Shown here in pieces: positions 9,433 through 19,265 of a stretch of 64,000 nucleotides of DNA. The stretch is from Sphingomonas sp. Its GTDB lineage: Bacteria; Pseudomonadota; Alphaproteobacteria; Sphingomonadales; Sphingomonadaceae. Both the position numbers and the translations under genes were made by a program. Under the pieces are notes generated by a model that saw only the letters and a program-made list of their open reading frames with translations, was not told where the DNA came from and did no database searches. Position 1 is the first letter of the stretch, and every line of letters starts with the position of its first letter. The stretch lies in assembly GCA_021732445.1 (NCBI GenBank), contig JAKFUZ010000002.1:1-64000 (forward strand), read 5' to 3'.

Positions 9433-11265
9433 GTGATTTTCTGCGGCCAGCCGGCTGCGGCGCCCGCAAAAGCGCCAAAACATCAGGCGTTTGGCAGCAA
9501 TTCAACTGCCCTTAACTTCTGCTTGGTACCGCAAACGGTGATGTCACGCACCATGGCGAACCCGGCACTGATGCCAAAACGCGCGGGCGGCGGCGCGAGG
9601 GCTGGCACGTCATGTGCCAAAACCGCGCCACCTGCGGTGCCTGCAAACCAGTCGATCGAGCTGTTGCCGGTGCCGGCGGCGGTGGTTTGCGGTGACGCCG
9701 CCGGGTTTGCGCTGGTCGCGGACAACGCGGCGTTTCGGGCGGCGGGCCTTGCGGCCATTGTCACGCCCTTGCCTGAGTTCGACGATATTCGGAGCCGCAT
9801 CGTCGCGTTTTTGGGCAGCTCTGCACTGCGGCTGGAGTTTAGCTGGCAGCTCGGCACCGCCGTCAATTGTCGTTATTTTCAGGTGACGCTCGCGCGGCTG
9901 GCCGGCGATGGCGATGCTACGCTCTCGTTTGTTGACCAGACGGCCGAGCGCCGGACCGAACAGAGCCTGCGCCGTGAGATGATGACGGACAGTCTTTCGG
10001 GGCTACCCAACCGTGCCGGCTTTGGCGACATGCTGGAGCAAAAGCTCTCCGAGGCTGATTGCGACATCAGCCGGCTGGCTGTGCTGATCCTTGATATCGA
10101 CCGGTTCAGCCGCGTGAATGCCTGCCTGGGGTCGCTGGCCGGTGACGAGCTGCTGATAACGGTTGCGCGCCGGCTGAAAGGCGTGCTGCGCGCGCATGAC
10201 CTGCTGGCGCGAACGGGTGGCGATGAATTTGGCATTCTGCTGACGCTTGATGACGGCCATAGCGATGCCGACCATGTTGCGCGGCGCATTCAGGCCGCGC
10301 TTGCGGTGCCCTTTCGGCTCAGCGACTTTGAGATCCGCGTCGCGTGCTCGATCGGCATTGCCTTTGGGTCAGATGCCATGGCGGATTCTGAAGATTTCAT
10401 CCGCAATGCCCAGTTTGCCGTAAAACATTCCAAGGCGACTGGCGAGGTCGAGGCTTATCAGTTTCAGGTGTTCGACATTGCGCGCGAGCAATTCGCGATG
10501 GAAACGGCGCTGCGCCGGGCGCTGGACATGGGCAAGCTGCGGCTGACCTATCAGCCCATTTGCGACCTGGCGACGGGGCGGATCATTGCCTTTGAAGCGC
10601 TTGCCCGCTGGCGCGATGACGAGGGTGTGGAGCAATCGCCGGTCAACTTCATTCCGGTGGCCGAGGAATCGGGGCTGATCATTCCGCTTGGCCGCTGGGC
10701 AATGGACGAGGCGGCGCGCACGCTTGCGGGTTGGGACCGGCGCTGGGGCGCGAATTGCGGCATCCGCATGGCGGTGAACCTGTCGGCAATCCAGCTTCAG
10801 CGGGATCATGTGCCACGCATGGTCAAGCAGGCGCTCGCCGAAAACGCCCTTACCGGCGACCGGTTCACGCTGGAATTGACGGAAAGCGCGCTGATCGCCG
10901 ACCCCGACCGCGTCATCCAGACGATGCACGCGCTGAAGGCGCTGGGCACGACGCTTGCGATGGATGATTTCGGCACGGGCTATTCCAACCTGGCCTATCT
11001 GCAAAAACTGCCTATTGACGTGCTGAAGATTGATCGCAGCTTTGTGACCGGCATGCTGGCGGATCGGGACAAGATCGCCATCGTCCGCGCTATTCTGTCG
11101 CTCGCCCAGGCTTTGGGCCTGAAGACAACTGCGGAAGGCATTGAAACGATAGAATTGTCGCAGACGCTTGCCGCGATGGGCTGTACCTATGGGCAAGGGT
11201 TTCACTTCGCCCGACCGCTGGAGGCGGCAGCCGCCTATGCGCTGCTTGCCGCGCGCAATGCCTGA
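9433..11265 (+). CDS. GGDEF-EAL (diguanylate cyclase/phosphodiesterase) protein; true start may be downstream (ATG ~9541 or 9553)
   Basis: RAHDLLARTGGDEFGILL; FEALARW; ELTESALI; DDFGTGYSNLAYLQKLPIDVLKIDRSFV; AEGIET. Confidence 0.93.
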   Translation: MIFCGQPAAAPAKAPKHQAFGSNSTALNFCLVPQTVMSRTMANPALMPKRAGGGARAGTSCAKTAPPAVPANQSIELLPVPAAVVCGDAAGFALVADNAAFRAAGLAAIVTPLPEFDDIRSRIVAFLGSSALRLEFSWQLGTAVNCRYFQVTLARLAGDGDATLSFVDQTAERRTEQSLRREMMTDSLSGLPNRAGFGDMLEQKLSEADCDISRLAVLILDIDRFSRVNACLGSLAGDELLITVARRLKGVLRAHDLLARTGGDEFGILLTLDDGHSDADHVARRIQAALAVPFRLSDFEIRVACSIGIAFGSDAMADSEDFIRNAQFAVKHSKATGEVEAYQFQVFDIAREQFAMETALRRALDMGKLRLTYQPICDLATGRIIAFEALARWRDDEGVEQSPVNFIPVAEESGLIIPLGRWAMDEAARTLAGWDRRWGANCGIRMAVNLSAIQLQRDHVPRMVKQALAENALTGDRFTLELTESALIADPDRVIQTMHALKALGTTLAMDDFGTGYSNLAYLQKLPIDVLKIDRSFVTGMLADRDKIAIVRAILSLAQALGLKTTAEGIETIELSQTLAAMGCTYGQGFHFARPLEAAAAYALLAARNA

Positions 11266-12455
11266 GCGACGGCGCTGTCGGTGATCTCGGCGACCCGCGC
11301 TGCACCCGGAAAACCCTCGGCAATCCACTGATCTTCGATGTGGCGCAGCGCCCGTGCGACATCTGGCCCGCGCGACAGCCCGCGCTCGACCAGCCCACCG
11401 CCCGATATCGGCAGGCGCGGCAGTTCCCAAGCCGCAATCGCTGCCCAGGCTGCTTTCACAGCCGGCCCGGGCCGGTCCGACAGCAGCAGCCAGTCTAGCG
11501 CACCGGCCTTGCCAAGCCGATAGGCGAGCGCCAGCGGCGCCGTTTGGCTTACGTCTCCGATGGCGGCGGCCATCCGCTTGCGCTGCGCGTTGGAAAGTTT
11601 CAGCCGCGCGCCAACGCCGTCGGCAATGGCGGCGTCGCGCGGCAGCACGGCAGCGAGGCGGCGCAGCGGGTCGGGCGCGACGCCAAGCACGCCCTCACGC
11701 GCGGCAAGTACCGCAAGGCGCCCTGGCGCGCCCACGTCGATTTCCGGCAGGACAGGCGCCAGAATGCCGTGCGCGACCATCATCCCCAGCGTTTCCGGCG
11801 CCCGGCGGGTGACCAGCAGTTTCTGGAATTCGTCGGCAATGCGCTCGCGCGACAGCGCCATCAGGTCGTTGGCGCGGGCCGCACAGGCGGCAAGTCCGGC
11901 GGGCTCGGGTACATCTGCAAAGCGCGAGACGAACCGGAAAAAGCGCAGGATCCGCAAATGATCTTCGGCAATCCGCTGCAACGGGTCGCCGATGAAGCGG
12001 ACATGGCCCGCCGCCATATCGGCAAGCCCGCCGAAATAGTCGAACAGCGTCCCCGTTTGCGGATCGGCGTACAGCGCGTTCATTGTAAAATCGCGGCGAG
12101 CAGCGTCTTCGCGCCAATCATCGGTATAAGCGATGACGGCGTGGCGGCCGTCGGTTTTCACATCCCGGCGAAGCGTGGTCACCTCGACCGGGCCTTCGGG
12201 CAGCACGGCGGTTATGGTGCCATGCGCAAGCCCGGTCGGCACCGCGCGCACATGGGCGGATTTCAGACGCGCCAGCACCTCGTCGGGCGCAAGCGTCGTA
12301 GCGATGTCGATATCGGCAACGGGCAGCCCAAGCAGCGTGTCGCGCACCGCCCCGCCCACGAAGCGCGCGCTGCCCTCGCCGGCGCCAAGCACCGCGCACA
12401 AATCGGCAAGGCCTGCACGGTGCCGCCACGGCGCGTCGGGCAGGAGGTCGCTCAT
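11235..12455 (-). CDS. cca: CCA tRNA nucleotidyltransferase
   Basis: FVGGAVRDTLLGLPVADIDIAT, RRDFTMNALYADPQTGTLFDYFGGLADM, RIAEDHLRILRFFRF. Confidence 0.93.
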   Translation of the reverse strand: MSDLLPDAPWRHRAGLADLCAVLGAGEGSARFVGGAVRDTLLGLPVADIDIATTLAPDEVLARLKSAHVRAVPTGLAHGTITAVLPEGPVEVTTLRRDVKTDGRHAVIAYTDDWREDAARRDFTMNALYADPQTGTLFDYFGGLADMAAGHVRFIGDPLQRIAEDHLRILRFFRFVSRFADVPEPAGLAACAARANDLMALSRERIADEFQKLLVTRRAPETLGMMVAHGILAPVLPEIDVGAPGRLAVLAAREGVLGVAPDPLRRLAAVLPRDAAIADGVGARLKLSNAQRKRMAAAIGDVSQTAPLALAYRLGKAGALDWLLLSDRPGPAVKAAWAAIAAWELPRLPISGGGLVERGLSRGPDVARALRHIEDQWIAEGFPGAARVAEITDSAVAQALRAASSA

Positions 12456-13045
12456 GGTGCCATTCGCCGCGCGAGATTGACGATCATCCCCGCCGTTGCG
12501 CCCCAGATCCTGCGGGTTTGCCAGTGAATCTCGAAATAATCGCGCCGCACGCCCTGCCACATCGTGCTGGCGGGCGCGTGATTGGCCGGATCGAGCAGAT
12601 AGGCGAGCGGCACCTCGAACCAGTCCTCCACTTCGGCCGTATTGGGCGTCAGCGGTAAGTCAGGCGGCACAATGCCGATCACTGGTGTAATGTCGAACCC
12701 GGTGCCGGTGGAATATTGGTCGGTCGCGCCAATGACGGTGACGTGGTGGCGGGCAAGGCCGATCTCCTCCTCTGCCTCGCGCAGGGCCGCGGTAATCGGA
12801 CCATCATCGCCGGGGTCTATCCGCCCGCCGGGAAAGGCGATTTGCCCTGCATGACGGCGCATGGAGGCCGGGCGCTGCGTGAGCAGCACACCGGGCGCCG
12901 CGCGCGCGGTAATCGCGATGAGCACGGCCGCCGGGGTAAGGTCGGGGCCGGTGTGCGGCAGGGGCCGGCTTGTGTCACCGGGCAGCAGAACGTCGTCGGC
13001 AAGCGGGCGGGCAAGCCCTTGTGCAAGCCGGTGCGCCAGCATCAT
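12452..13045 (-). CDS. NUDIX hydrolase, CoA pyrophosphatase-like
   Basis: Nudix box: GGRIDPGDDGPITAALREAEEEIGL; LLTQRPASMRRHAGQIAFPGG. Confidence 0.9.
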   Translation of the reverse strand: MMLAHRLAQGLARPLADDVLLPGDTSRPLPHTGPDLTPAAVLIAITARAAPGVLLTQRPASMRRHAGQIAFPGGRIDPGDDGPITAALREAEEEIGLARHHVTVIGATDQYSTGTGFDITPVIGIVPPDLPLTPNTAEVEDWFEVPLAYLLDPANHAPASTMWQGVRRDYFEIHWQTRRIWGATAGMIVNLARRMAP

Positions 13046-13626
13046 GATACGCCGCCTTGTGCCGGCTCGATGGCAAAAAATGCGCCGCTGCTCCATAGCC
13101 CGGCGGGGCGATCCGGCTCGTGTTGCTCCAGCGCGCGGGCCACCAGCTCATAATAGACCGGGCGCGCAATCAGCGCTTCAAGGCCGGGGCGCACCAGCAG
13201 ATAGGGGCGTGGAGCCTCCGCGCTGCCGGCGAAGCGCACCGGGTGGTCGGCATCGGCCAGCACCAGATCGCCGGTGTTCAGCCGGAACAACAATTTGCTC
13301 TCCCGTCCGGCCCCTTCAGCGCGCAGTTCCACCGCCACAAAGGGCGCATCCTCCACCTCGATGTCGAGCTTTTCAGCCGGCGTAACCAGCACATAGCCGC
13401 CATCCGCCTCGCGCCGCAAAATGTTGGAAAACAGCCGCACCATTTCGGCACGGCCAATCGGCGAGCCCTGGTGGAACCACGTGCCGTCACGGGCGATGCG
13501 CATGTCGCTGTGGCCGCAATGCGCCGGGTTCCAGCGTTCGACCGGGGGCAGTTTGCGCTCGGCCAGCAGGCGCGCGATTTCGACCAGCGACAGCGCGGCA
13601 AGATCTGGCGGGGGGTCCATCGGCAT
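13042..13626 (-). CDS. DUF1285 domain-containing protein
   Basis: PPVERWNPAHCGHSDMRIARDGTWFHQGSPIGRAEMVRLFSNILRREADGGYVLVTPAEK; conserved neighbourhood with Nudix-cca. Confidence 0.88.
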   Translation of the reverse strand: MPMDPPPDLAALSLVEIARLLAERKLPPVERWNPAHCGHSDMRIARDGTWFHQGSPIGRAEMVRLFSNILRREADGGYVLVTPAEKLDIEVEDAPFVAVELRAEGAGRESKLLFRLNTGDLVLADADHPVRFAGSAEAPRPYLLVRPGLEALIARPVYYELVARALEQHEPDRPAGLWSSGAFFAIEPAQGGVS

Positions 13627-13634
13627 GTTGGTGT

Positions 13635-14189
13635 TCAGGTAGGCGAGGGGCCTGCCAAGGTAAAGCGCTCGTCGGTTGCGCCGGGTCGCGCGCGCAGCAC
13701 ACCGGCGCAATCGGGCGCGTCGCGGCCCCGCGCCAGCAGCCGGCGCGGCTCGACCGGGCCGGGGAGCCGCCAGCCGCTGGTACGCACGGCCGAAAACCCG
13801 AAAAAGCGTTCATAATATTCCGGGTCGCCGATCAGCATCAGCGCCTCGTCAGCGCCTGCCTCGCGCGCCGCGGCGAGCATGTGGACCATCAGCAGCCGGC
13901 CAATGCCGTCGCGCTGCCGGCCGGGCAGCACGGCGACGGGGCCGACCATCGTCATCGGGTGGGCATCACCGGCATCGCACCGCAGCTCGACCGGCCAGCA
14001 TTGCAGCGTAGCGACAAGCCGGTGTGCCTCGTCGCTGTCCAGCGCGGCAAAGCTGAGCGTGGGCTCGGCCGCCGCCCCGGCGCGCACATGATAAGCAGTG
14101 CGCCCATGCCGGTCTGCGCCAAAGGCGGCGTCGAGCAGCGCCTCCACCGCATGCGCGCAAACATTTTGCAACGGCACCAGTTTTATCAA
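13635..14189 (-). CDS. GNAT family N-acetyltransferase (TTG start proposed)
   Basis: VGPVAVLPGRQRDGIGRLLMVHMLAAAREAGADEALMLIGDPEYYERFFGF acetyl-CoA binding pattern. Confidence 0.8.
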   Translation of the reverse strand: MIKLVPLQNVCAHAVEALLDAAFGADRHGRTAYHVRAGAAAEPTLSFAALDSDEAHRLVATLQCWPVELRCDAGDAHPMTMVGPVAVLPGRQRDGIGRLLMVHMLAAAREAGADEALMLIGDPEYYERFFGFSAVRTSGWRLPGPVEPRRLLARGRDAPDCAGVLRARPGATDERFTLAGPSPT

Positions 14190-14310
14190 CGCGGCGTCCT
14201 TCGGTGAAGCGGTGGGGCATGGACGCCCGCGGCTGCGCGCCTTACCTTGGGCGTGTGCGAACGCAAGCCGAATAGCGATTGCGGGCCGGCAGCGGACAGG
14301 GAGGGGCGGC

Positions 14311-14943
14311 ATGAAGCTCTATGACAGTGAATGGGCGCCAAGCCCCAGACGCGTGCGGATTTACCTTGCCGAAAAGGGCATCACGGTGGAGCGCGTGCCG
14401 GTCGACCTGCGCCAGAATGAGCATTTTCAAGATGCGTATCTTGCCATCAACCCGCGCGGCATGGTGCCCGCACTTGAGCTGGACGATGGCAGCGTCATTT
14501 GCGAATCAGCCGCCATTTGTCGCTATTTCGAGGCGCTGGCGCCCATGCCGGCGCTGTTTGGTGAAACACCGCTCGAGATCGCCCAGATCGAGAGCTGGAC
14601 CCGGCGCATCGAACATGATGGCTATGCCGCTGCCGTCTATGTATTCCGCAACGCCACGCCCCGGATGGAGGGGCGCGGGGCGCCTGGCAAATGGCCGCCA
14701 ATTCCGGTCATCTCCGAGCTTGCGCATCGCGGCGCGGTGATGTGGAGCGCGTTTACGCAGGCGCTTGACCAGCGGCTTGCCGACCATGAGTGGATCGCGA
14801 CCGACCGGTTCAGCTTTGCCGACATTACAGCGCTCGTCACGCTGGATTTTGCCGAACGCGCCAGGCTTCCCATGCCGGCGGGATATGCCAACATCGCCCG
14901 CTGGCGGGCCGCGGCAAACGCACGGCCGAGCGCGGCGGCATGA
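14311..14943 (+). CDS. glutathione S-transferase family protein
   Basis: MKLYDSEWAPSPRRVRIYLAEKGI..., NPRGMVPALELDDGSVICESAAICRYFE. Confidence 0.9.
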   Translation: MKLYDSEWAPSPRRVRIYLAEKGITVERVPVDLRQNEHFQDAYLAINPRGMVPALELDDGSVICESAAICRYFEALAPMPALFGETPLEIAQIESWTRRIEHDGYAAAVYVFRNATPRMEGRGAPGKWPPIPVISELAHRGAVMWSAFTQALDQRLADHEWIATDRFSFADITALVTLDFAERARLPMPAGYANIARWRAAANARPSAAA

Positions 14944-15027
14944 GCGGGCGCGGCCTTTTCCCCCGGTGCCAAGCTGCTAAGGCGCGGCCTGATGCCGATG
15001 GCCACCGCGAAAGGGCAGCGCTTGACG

Positions 15028-15396
15028 GATATGCTTGAACTCGAAGTCCATGACCTTGAAATTCAGGTGCTCACGGGCATTTATTCCGAAGAAACCCATT
15101 TGCCCCAGCCACTGCGTATCTCGGTAACTGCGGGGTTGGACTGCGCGGCGCATTTCGCGCCCGAGACGCCGCTTGGCGCGTCGAAAAATTATCTCGACCT
15201 GAAGCGCGCCGCGACCGAGTTTCCTGCTGGGCTGCACTTCACGCTGATCGAGGCGGTTGCCGATCATATCATCGCACAAGTGCTGGCGGGCGACGCGCGG
15301 GTGCAGTGGGTGCGGGTCAAGATCGTCAAGCTTGCCATTGCCGAGGCGGGCGAATCGATCGGGATGACGCTGGTCCGGCACCGGATGCCGGGCTGA
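15028..15396 (+). CDS. dihydroneopterin aldolase family protein (FolB-like)
   Basis: LEVHDLEIQVLTGIYSEETHLPQPLRISVTAGLD...NYLDLKRAATEF...LIEAVADHI; start within ORF 14992..15396 uncertain. Confidence 0.75.
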   Translation, partial: DMLELEVHDLEIQVLTGIYSEETHLPQPLRISVTAGLDCAAHFAPETPLGASKNYLDLKRAATEFPAGLHFTLIEAVADHIIAQVLAGDARVQWVRVKIVKLAIAEAGESIGMTLVRHRMPG

Positions 15397-15420
15397 CGCG
15401 CCGGCCCGTTACATCCTGGG

Positions 15421-16299
15421 TTACATGATGGGCGGGGCATCGCCTGCTGGCGGGCCGCTTGCGCAACTGCCAAGCTGCTGGCGGACAAACTGATAGTCAT
15501 CGCGCGCCGCCAGGGCGGCGGCGCTGTCGAGCCCGCCCACGCTCGCTTGCGGCAATGTGGCGGGAAGAAAGCAGGCCAGCCGATACCAGAGCAAGCTGTC
15601 GCGCTTTGGCACCCCGGCGGACTCATCGACAATTTCGCTCAGCGACACCGCCCATCGCCGCTGCTCGCCGGCGCGGCGCAGCACGGAGAGCGATACCGGC
15701 CGGTTGTCGGGCGTCGTCAGAAAAATCTGCGTCTCGCCTTCGCCCGGCAGCGCGCCGGGCACGAAAAAGGCGCTGCCGACACCGGTGACCGCGGGCGGCG
15801 CATCGGCGGCAAGCACCTCGCGCGTGATCGACCGGGTGAGCGCGTCGAGGTCTGCCGACCAGAGCCGCTGCGAATCGGGGCCGCTCAGGCGAATCTGGTT
15901 GGCGTAAAGGGGTGACGGCAGCGCATAAAGCAGCACCCGGGCTTTTTTGAGCTGTGGCACCCGCCCGCGGGCATCCGGCGCGACATCAACGAGATAGCTG
16001 ATCTGCGCGGGGAGCGAATCGGTGCCGCGGATCAGCGCTGCCACATCGGCCTGAACATAATAGCGGATCAGGCCGGGCGGTGTTCCCGCCGCTTCGGCAC
16101 CTTTGAGTTTTTGCGCACGCCGAATCCGGGCGTCGACGATTGTGGGTGACCGCAGCACCAGCGCAGCAACGTCAGGATATTGCGCGACCGCCGCGATTGG
16201 CGGCGGCGGCGCGGCGCGGACATTTTGTGCCGAAGCTGTGGCAAAAAGCGGCGAGCCGCTCAAAAATATGGCAAAAATGAGATATTTCGAGCGAGTCAT
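15421..16299 (-). CDS. conserved exported protein of unknown function
   Basis: Long ORF with signal peptide MTRSKYLIFAIFLSGSPLFATASAQ; no recognised domain. Confidence 0.65.
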   Translation of the reverse strand: MTRSKYLIFAIFLSGSPLFATASAQNVRAAPPPPIAAVAQYPDVAALVLRSPTIVDARIRRAQKLKGAEAAGTPPGLIRYYVQADVAALIRGTDSLPAQISYLVDVAPDARGRVPQLKKARVLLYALPSPLYANQIRLSGPDSQRLWSADLDALTRSITREVLAADAPPAVTGVGSAFFVPGALPGEGETQIFLTTPDNRPVSLSVLRRAGEQRRWAVSLSEIVDESAGVPKRDSLLWYRLACFLPATLPQASVGGLDSAAALAARDDYQFVRQQLGSCASGPPAGDAPPIM

Positions 16300-16535
16300 C
16301 ATGCTGCGGCAGATACTAGATTGCCCTATCGTGATACAGAAATAATTCTGCCACCTAATGATTGTACGTTTGTTGCGTGAGACAAAGCGTTTGCGTCGAT
16401 CTTTCGGTGGCGATAGAGACTTTAGCCGCAGAAACATAAAACAGCGGCTATCGGCCACCGGCTGGCAGGCAATGATCCCGCGCCAGGGATCAGGCGACGC
16501 GGGTGGTCAGGATAAAATAGGAGTTTCATATCTGA

Positions 16536-17216
16536 ATGGCCTATGCAGACCGGAATGATGGTGGCACGCGCTGGGTGGCGATTGGAATCGTCGCGCTGAT
16601 CCATGCCGTCATCGGATACGCTTTCGTGACTGGCCTTGCGTTTCAATACGTGAAAAAGGTTGCGGAGAAGTTGAACACCTTTGACGTGGCGCCGCCGCCG
16701 CCGCCGCCGCCAGATGAGCCGCCGCCGCCGCCGCCACCAGATCAGCCGCTGACGCCGCCGCCGGTTGTGTCGCCGCCGCCGATCGTCACCAACCCGAACC
16801 CGCCGCCGGTGACGATTACGACCGTGGCGACACCTCCGCCGCGGATCGACCTGACGCCACGGGCAGCCCCTCCGGCCCCGCCCGCGCCGCCGCCGGCACC
16901 GCCCGCGCCCAAGCTCGGGGCCAAGGCGTCGCCCAAGGGCAATCCGGGCAACTGGTTTTCCAATGACTTCTACCCGCCTGCCGCGCGCCGTGCCGGCATT
17001 GAAGGACGCGTGTCCATTGCCTTGTCGATCGACGAGAAGGGGCGCGTGTCGGATTGCCGCGTGACGAGTTCGAGCGGCAACAGCGACCTGGATACGACGA
17101 CGTGCAGTCTGGCGAAGCGCAATGGGCGCTTCAACCCGGCCAAGGACGATGCTGGCAATGCCATCGCGTCCAACTACACGCCGCCATCCGTGCGCTGGAA
17201 GCTGGAAGAAGAATAA
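16536..17216 (+). CDS. tonB: energy transducer TonB
   Basis: N-terminal TM, long Pro-rich spacer, C-terminal YPPAARRAGIEGRVSIALSIDEKGRVSDCRVTSSSGNSDLD TonB domain. Confidence 0.92.
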   Translation: MAYADRNDGGTRWVAIGIVALIHAVIGYAFVTGLAFQYVKKVAEKLNTFDVAPPPPPPPDEPPPPPPPDQPLTPPPVVSPPPIVTNPNPPPVTITTVATPPPRIDLTPRAAPPAPPAPPPAPPAPKLGAKASPKGNPGNWFSNDFYPPAARRAGIEGRVSIALSIDEKGRVSDCRVTSSSGNSDLDTTTCSLAKRNGRFNPAKDDAGNAIASNYTPPSVRWKLEEE

Positions 17217-17301
17217 CTCGCCTGTCTTGAAGTGTTGCGGCGGTTACGCTGTGGTGTTTCATGATGTATCGCCAAGATTGATTATTTGAGGAAAGAAGAA
17301 A

Positions 17302-18054
17302 ATGCTCACAACCATCTTAGCCGCAGCCGCTGCAGGCCCCGCAAAGCCGAACCCATATGGATTGACCGAAGCCCTTCAGCAGGGCGGCATCATTGCCCAG
17401 TCGGTTTTTGCCATCCTGGTGGTTATGTCGGTCGGTTCCTTTTACATCCTATTCACCAAGCTGTTTGAGCAGCAGAAAATCATGGCGCAGGCCAAGCGGG
17501 TTCGCGCGAGCTTTTGGAACAATGCCAGCCTGCGTGAAGCTGCGGCAAAGCTTGAGAAGGACTCGGCCTACAAGCAGATTGTGGACGATGGCCTGAGCGC
17601 GCAGGAGCAGCATACCAAATTGACCGATCCGGTTGAGGCGCATGACTGGCTGCATGGCTCGCTCGCGCGGTCTGAAGCGTCGATCAACTCAAAGCTCGGC
17701 GGGGGTCTGGCCTTCCTTGCGACTGTCGGGTCGGTGTCGCCATTTGTGGGGTTGTTCGGCACGGTTATCGGTATTTACCGGGCGCTCATCAAAATCGGTT
17801 CGGCCGGTCAGGCGTCGATCGACGCGGTTGCTGGCCCGGTCGGTGAAGCGTTGATCATGACCGCGCTTGGTCTTGCCGTCGCGGTTCCGGCAGTGCTTGC
17901 CTATAACTGGCTTCAGCGCCGCAACAAGTCGATTGCCGAAGACTTGTCCGCCTTTTCTAACGATGTTTTGGGCTATCTGGCGTCAAACGGCGCGGTCCGT
18001 CCGGCGGCTCGCGTTGCCGCTCCCAAGGCCGCAACTGCCCCCGCAAAGGCCTGA
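17302..18054 (+). CDS. exbB: MotA/TolQ/ExbB proton channel family protein
   Basis: GGLAFLATVGSVSPFVGLFGTVIGIYRALIKIGSAGQASIDAVAGPVGEALIMTALGLAVAVPAVLAYN. Confidence 0.95.
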   Translation: MLTTILAAAAAGPAKPNPYGLTEALQQGGIIAQSVFAILVVMSVGSFYILFTKLFEQQKIMAQAKRVRASFWNNASLREAAAKLEKDSAYKQIVDDGLSAQEQHTKLTDPVEAHDWLHGSLARSEASINSKLGGGLAFLATVGSVSPFVGLFGTVIGIYRALIKIGSAGQASIDAVAGPVGEALIMTALGLAVAVPAVLAYNWLQRRNKSIAEDLSAFSNDVLGYLASNGAVRPAARVAAPKAATAPAKA

Positions 18055-18150
18055 ATTGGAGCAGCGGAGACGGGGTGCCATTCTAGGCAACCCGTGCCGG
18101 TGCCGCCGCCCAGCCGGGCGGCAATGTGAATGAAGATAGGATAGTTCGCG

Positions 18151-18633
18151 ATGGCGATTAGCATTGGTGGCGATAGCACCGACAAGCCGATGTCTGACAT
18201 CAACACCACGCCCCTTGTGGACGTTATGTTGGTGATGCTGATAATATTTCTGATCGCGGTTCCGGTCGTGGTGGAAAATATCAAGGTCAAGCTGCCGGAC
18301 GTGAAGTTCGACGTGACGACGACCAAGCCCGAAAATGTTTCACTGTCGATCCGCGGCGCCGCGGACGGGAGCTGTGAAGTATATTGGAACAAGTCGCGGG
18401 TTGACAGTAAGGAACTGCTCGACCGGGCTGTCGAAAAGCTGAAGGCGGAGATTGCCCGTCAAGGCGGCCCCAACGCGCCCGGTGTCGAGTTGCCCGAGGT
18501 GCATATTCGCGGCGACGTGGACACGCCTTATCGCTGCGTCGGCGGGGCCATCTACACCATGCAACAGGCGGGCTTTGCAAAAGTCGGCTTTATTTCAGAG
18601 CCGCCTCCCGGCGGCACCGTCGAACGCCTTTGA
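18151..18633 (+). CDS. exbD: ExbD/TolR family biopolymer transport protein
   Basis: MSDINTTPLVDVMLVMLIIFLIAVPVVV. Confidence 0.93.
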   Translation: MAISIGGDSTDKPMSDINTTPLVDVMLVMLIIFLIAVPVVVENIKVKLPDVKFDVTTTKPENVSLSIRGAADGSCEVYWNKSRVDSKELLDRAVEKLKAEIARQGGPNAPGVELPEVHIRGDVDTPYRCVGGAIYTMQQAGFAKVGFISEPPPGGTVERL

Positions 18634-18678
18634 GCGCGCCGGCGTCGCGCGGCGATAATTGGTCAGGAGTAATTTGAA

Positions 18679-19107
18679 ATGGCAATGAGCGGCGGCAGCG
18701 ATGACGGCGAGCCGATGATGGAAATGAACATGACGCCGTTGATCGACGTTTTGCTCGTGCTCCTCATCATGTTCATCATCACCATCCCCATCCAGACCCA
18801 CGCGGTGAAGGTCGACCTTCCGCAGAATGATCCGCGCAACCAGCAACAGCTTGTTGAGCCGGACAAGAACAAGATATCGATCGATGCCGCTGGTGTCGTT
18901 GCCTGGAACGGTACCCCGGTTGACGATTTGACCCTGCGGCAGTTCCTCGACCAGACGACGCAGCTTGATCCCGAGCCGGAACTGCATTTTCAGCCTGAGC
19001 CAACGGCGCATTATGAAACCGTGGATCGCGTGCTTGCGGTCATCAAGCGGTCTGGCGTGACGAAGCTGGGGTTCATTGGCAACGAACAGTATCGCAACGA
19101 TTTCTAG
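18679..19107 (+). CDS. exbD: ExbD/TolR family protein (second copy)
   Basis: MEMNMTPLIDVLLVLLIMFIITIPIQTHAVKVDLP. Confidence 0.93.
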   Translation: MAMSGGSDDGEPMMEMNMTPLIDVLLVLLIMFIITIPIQTHAVKVDLPQNDPRNQQQLVEPDKNKISIDAAGVVAWNGTPVDDLTLRQFLDQTTQLDPEPELHFQPEPTAHYETVDRVLAVIKRSGVTKLGFIGNEQYRNDF

Positions 19108-19237
19108 GGCGATTATGGTGCGGCCGGGAACCGTGTGGCCGGTCATCGTATCCTGCAGAATAACGGTTTGGCGCGGCTGGCGTGATTGTGCGAAACCGGG
19201 AAAAAGCTGGCACGCGCTAGACGTGAAGCGGCAAATG

Positions 19238-19265
19238 GGGCGGTCCTTTTGGGGCCGCCCTTTTT
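19238..19265 (+). terminator. Rho-independent terminator after tonB-exbBDD
   Basis: GGGCGGTCC-TTTTG-GGGCCGCCC (one G.U pair) followed by TTTTTG. Confidence 0.75.

Noticed and set aside
16693-16920. CCG-rich simple repeats in tonB as a mobile or regulatory repeat
   Set aside because: Explained by the Pro-rich periplasm-spanning spacer of TonB
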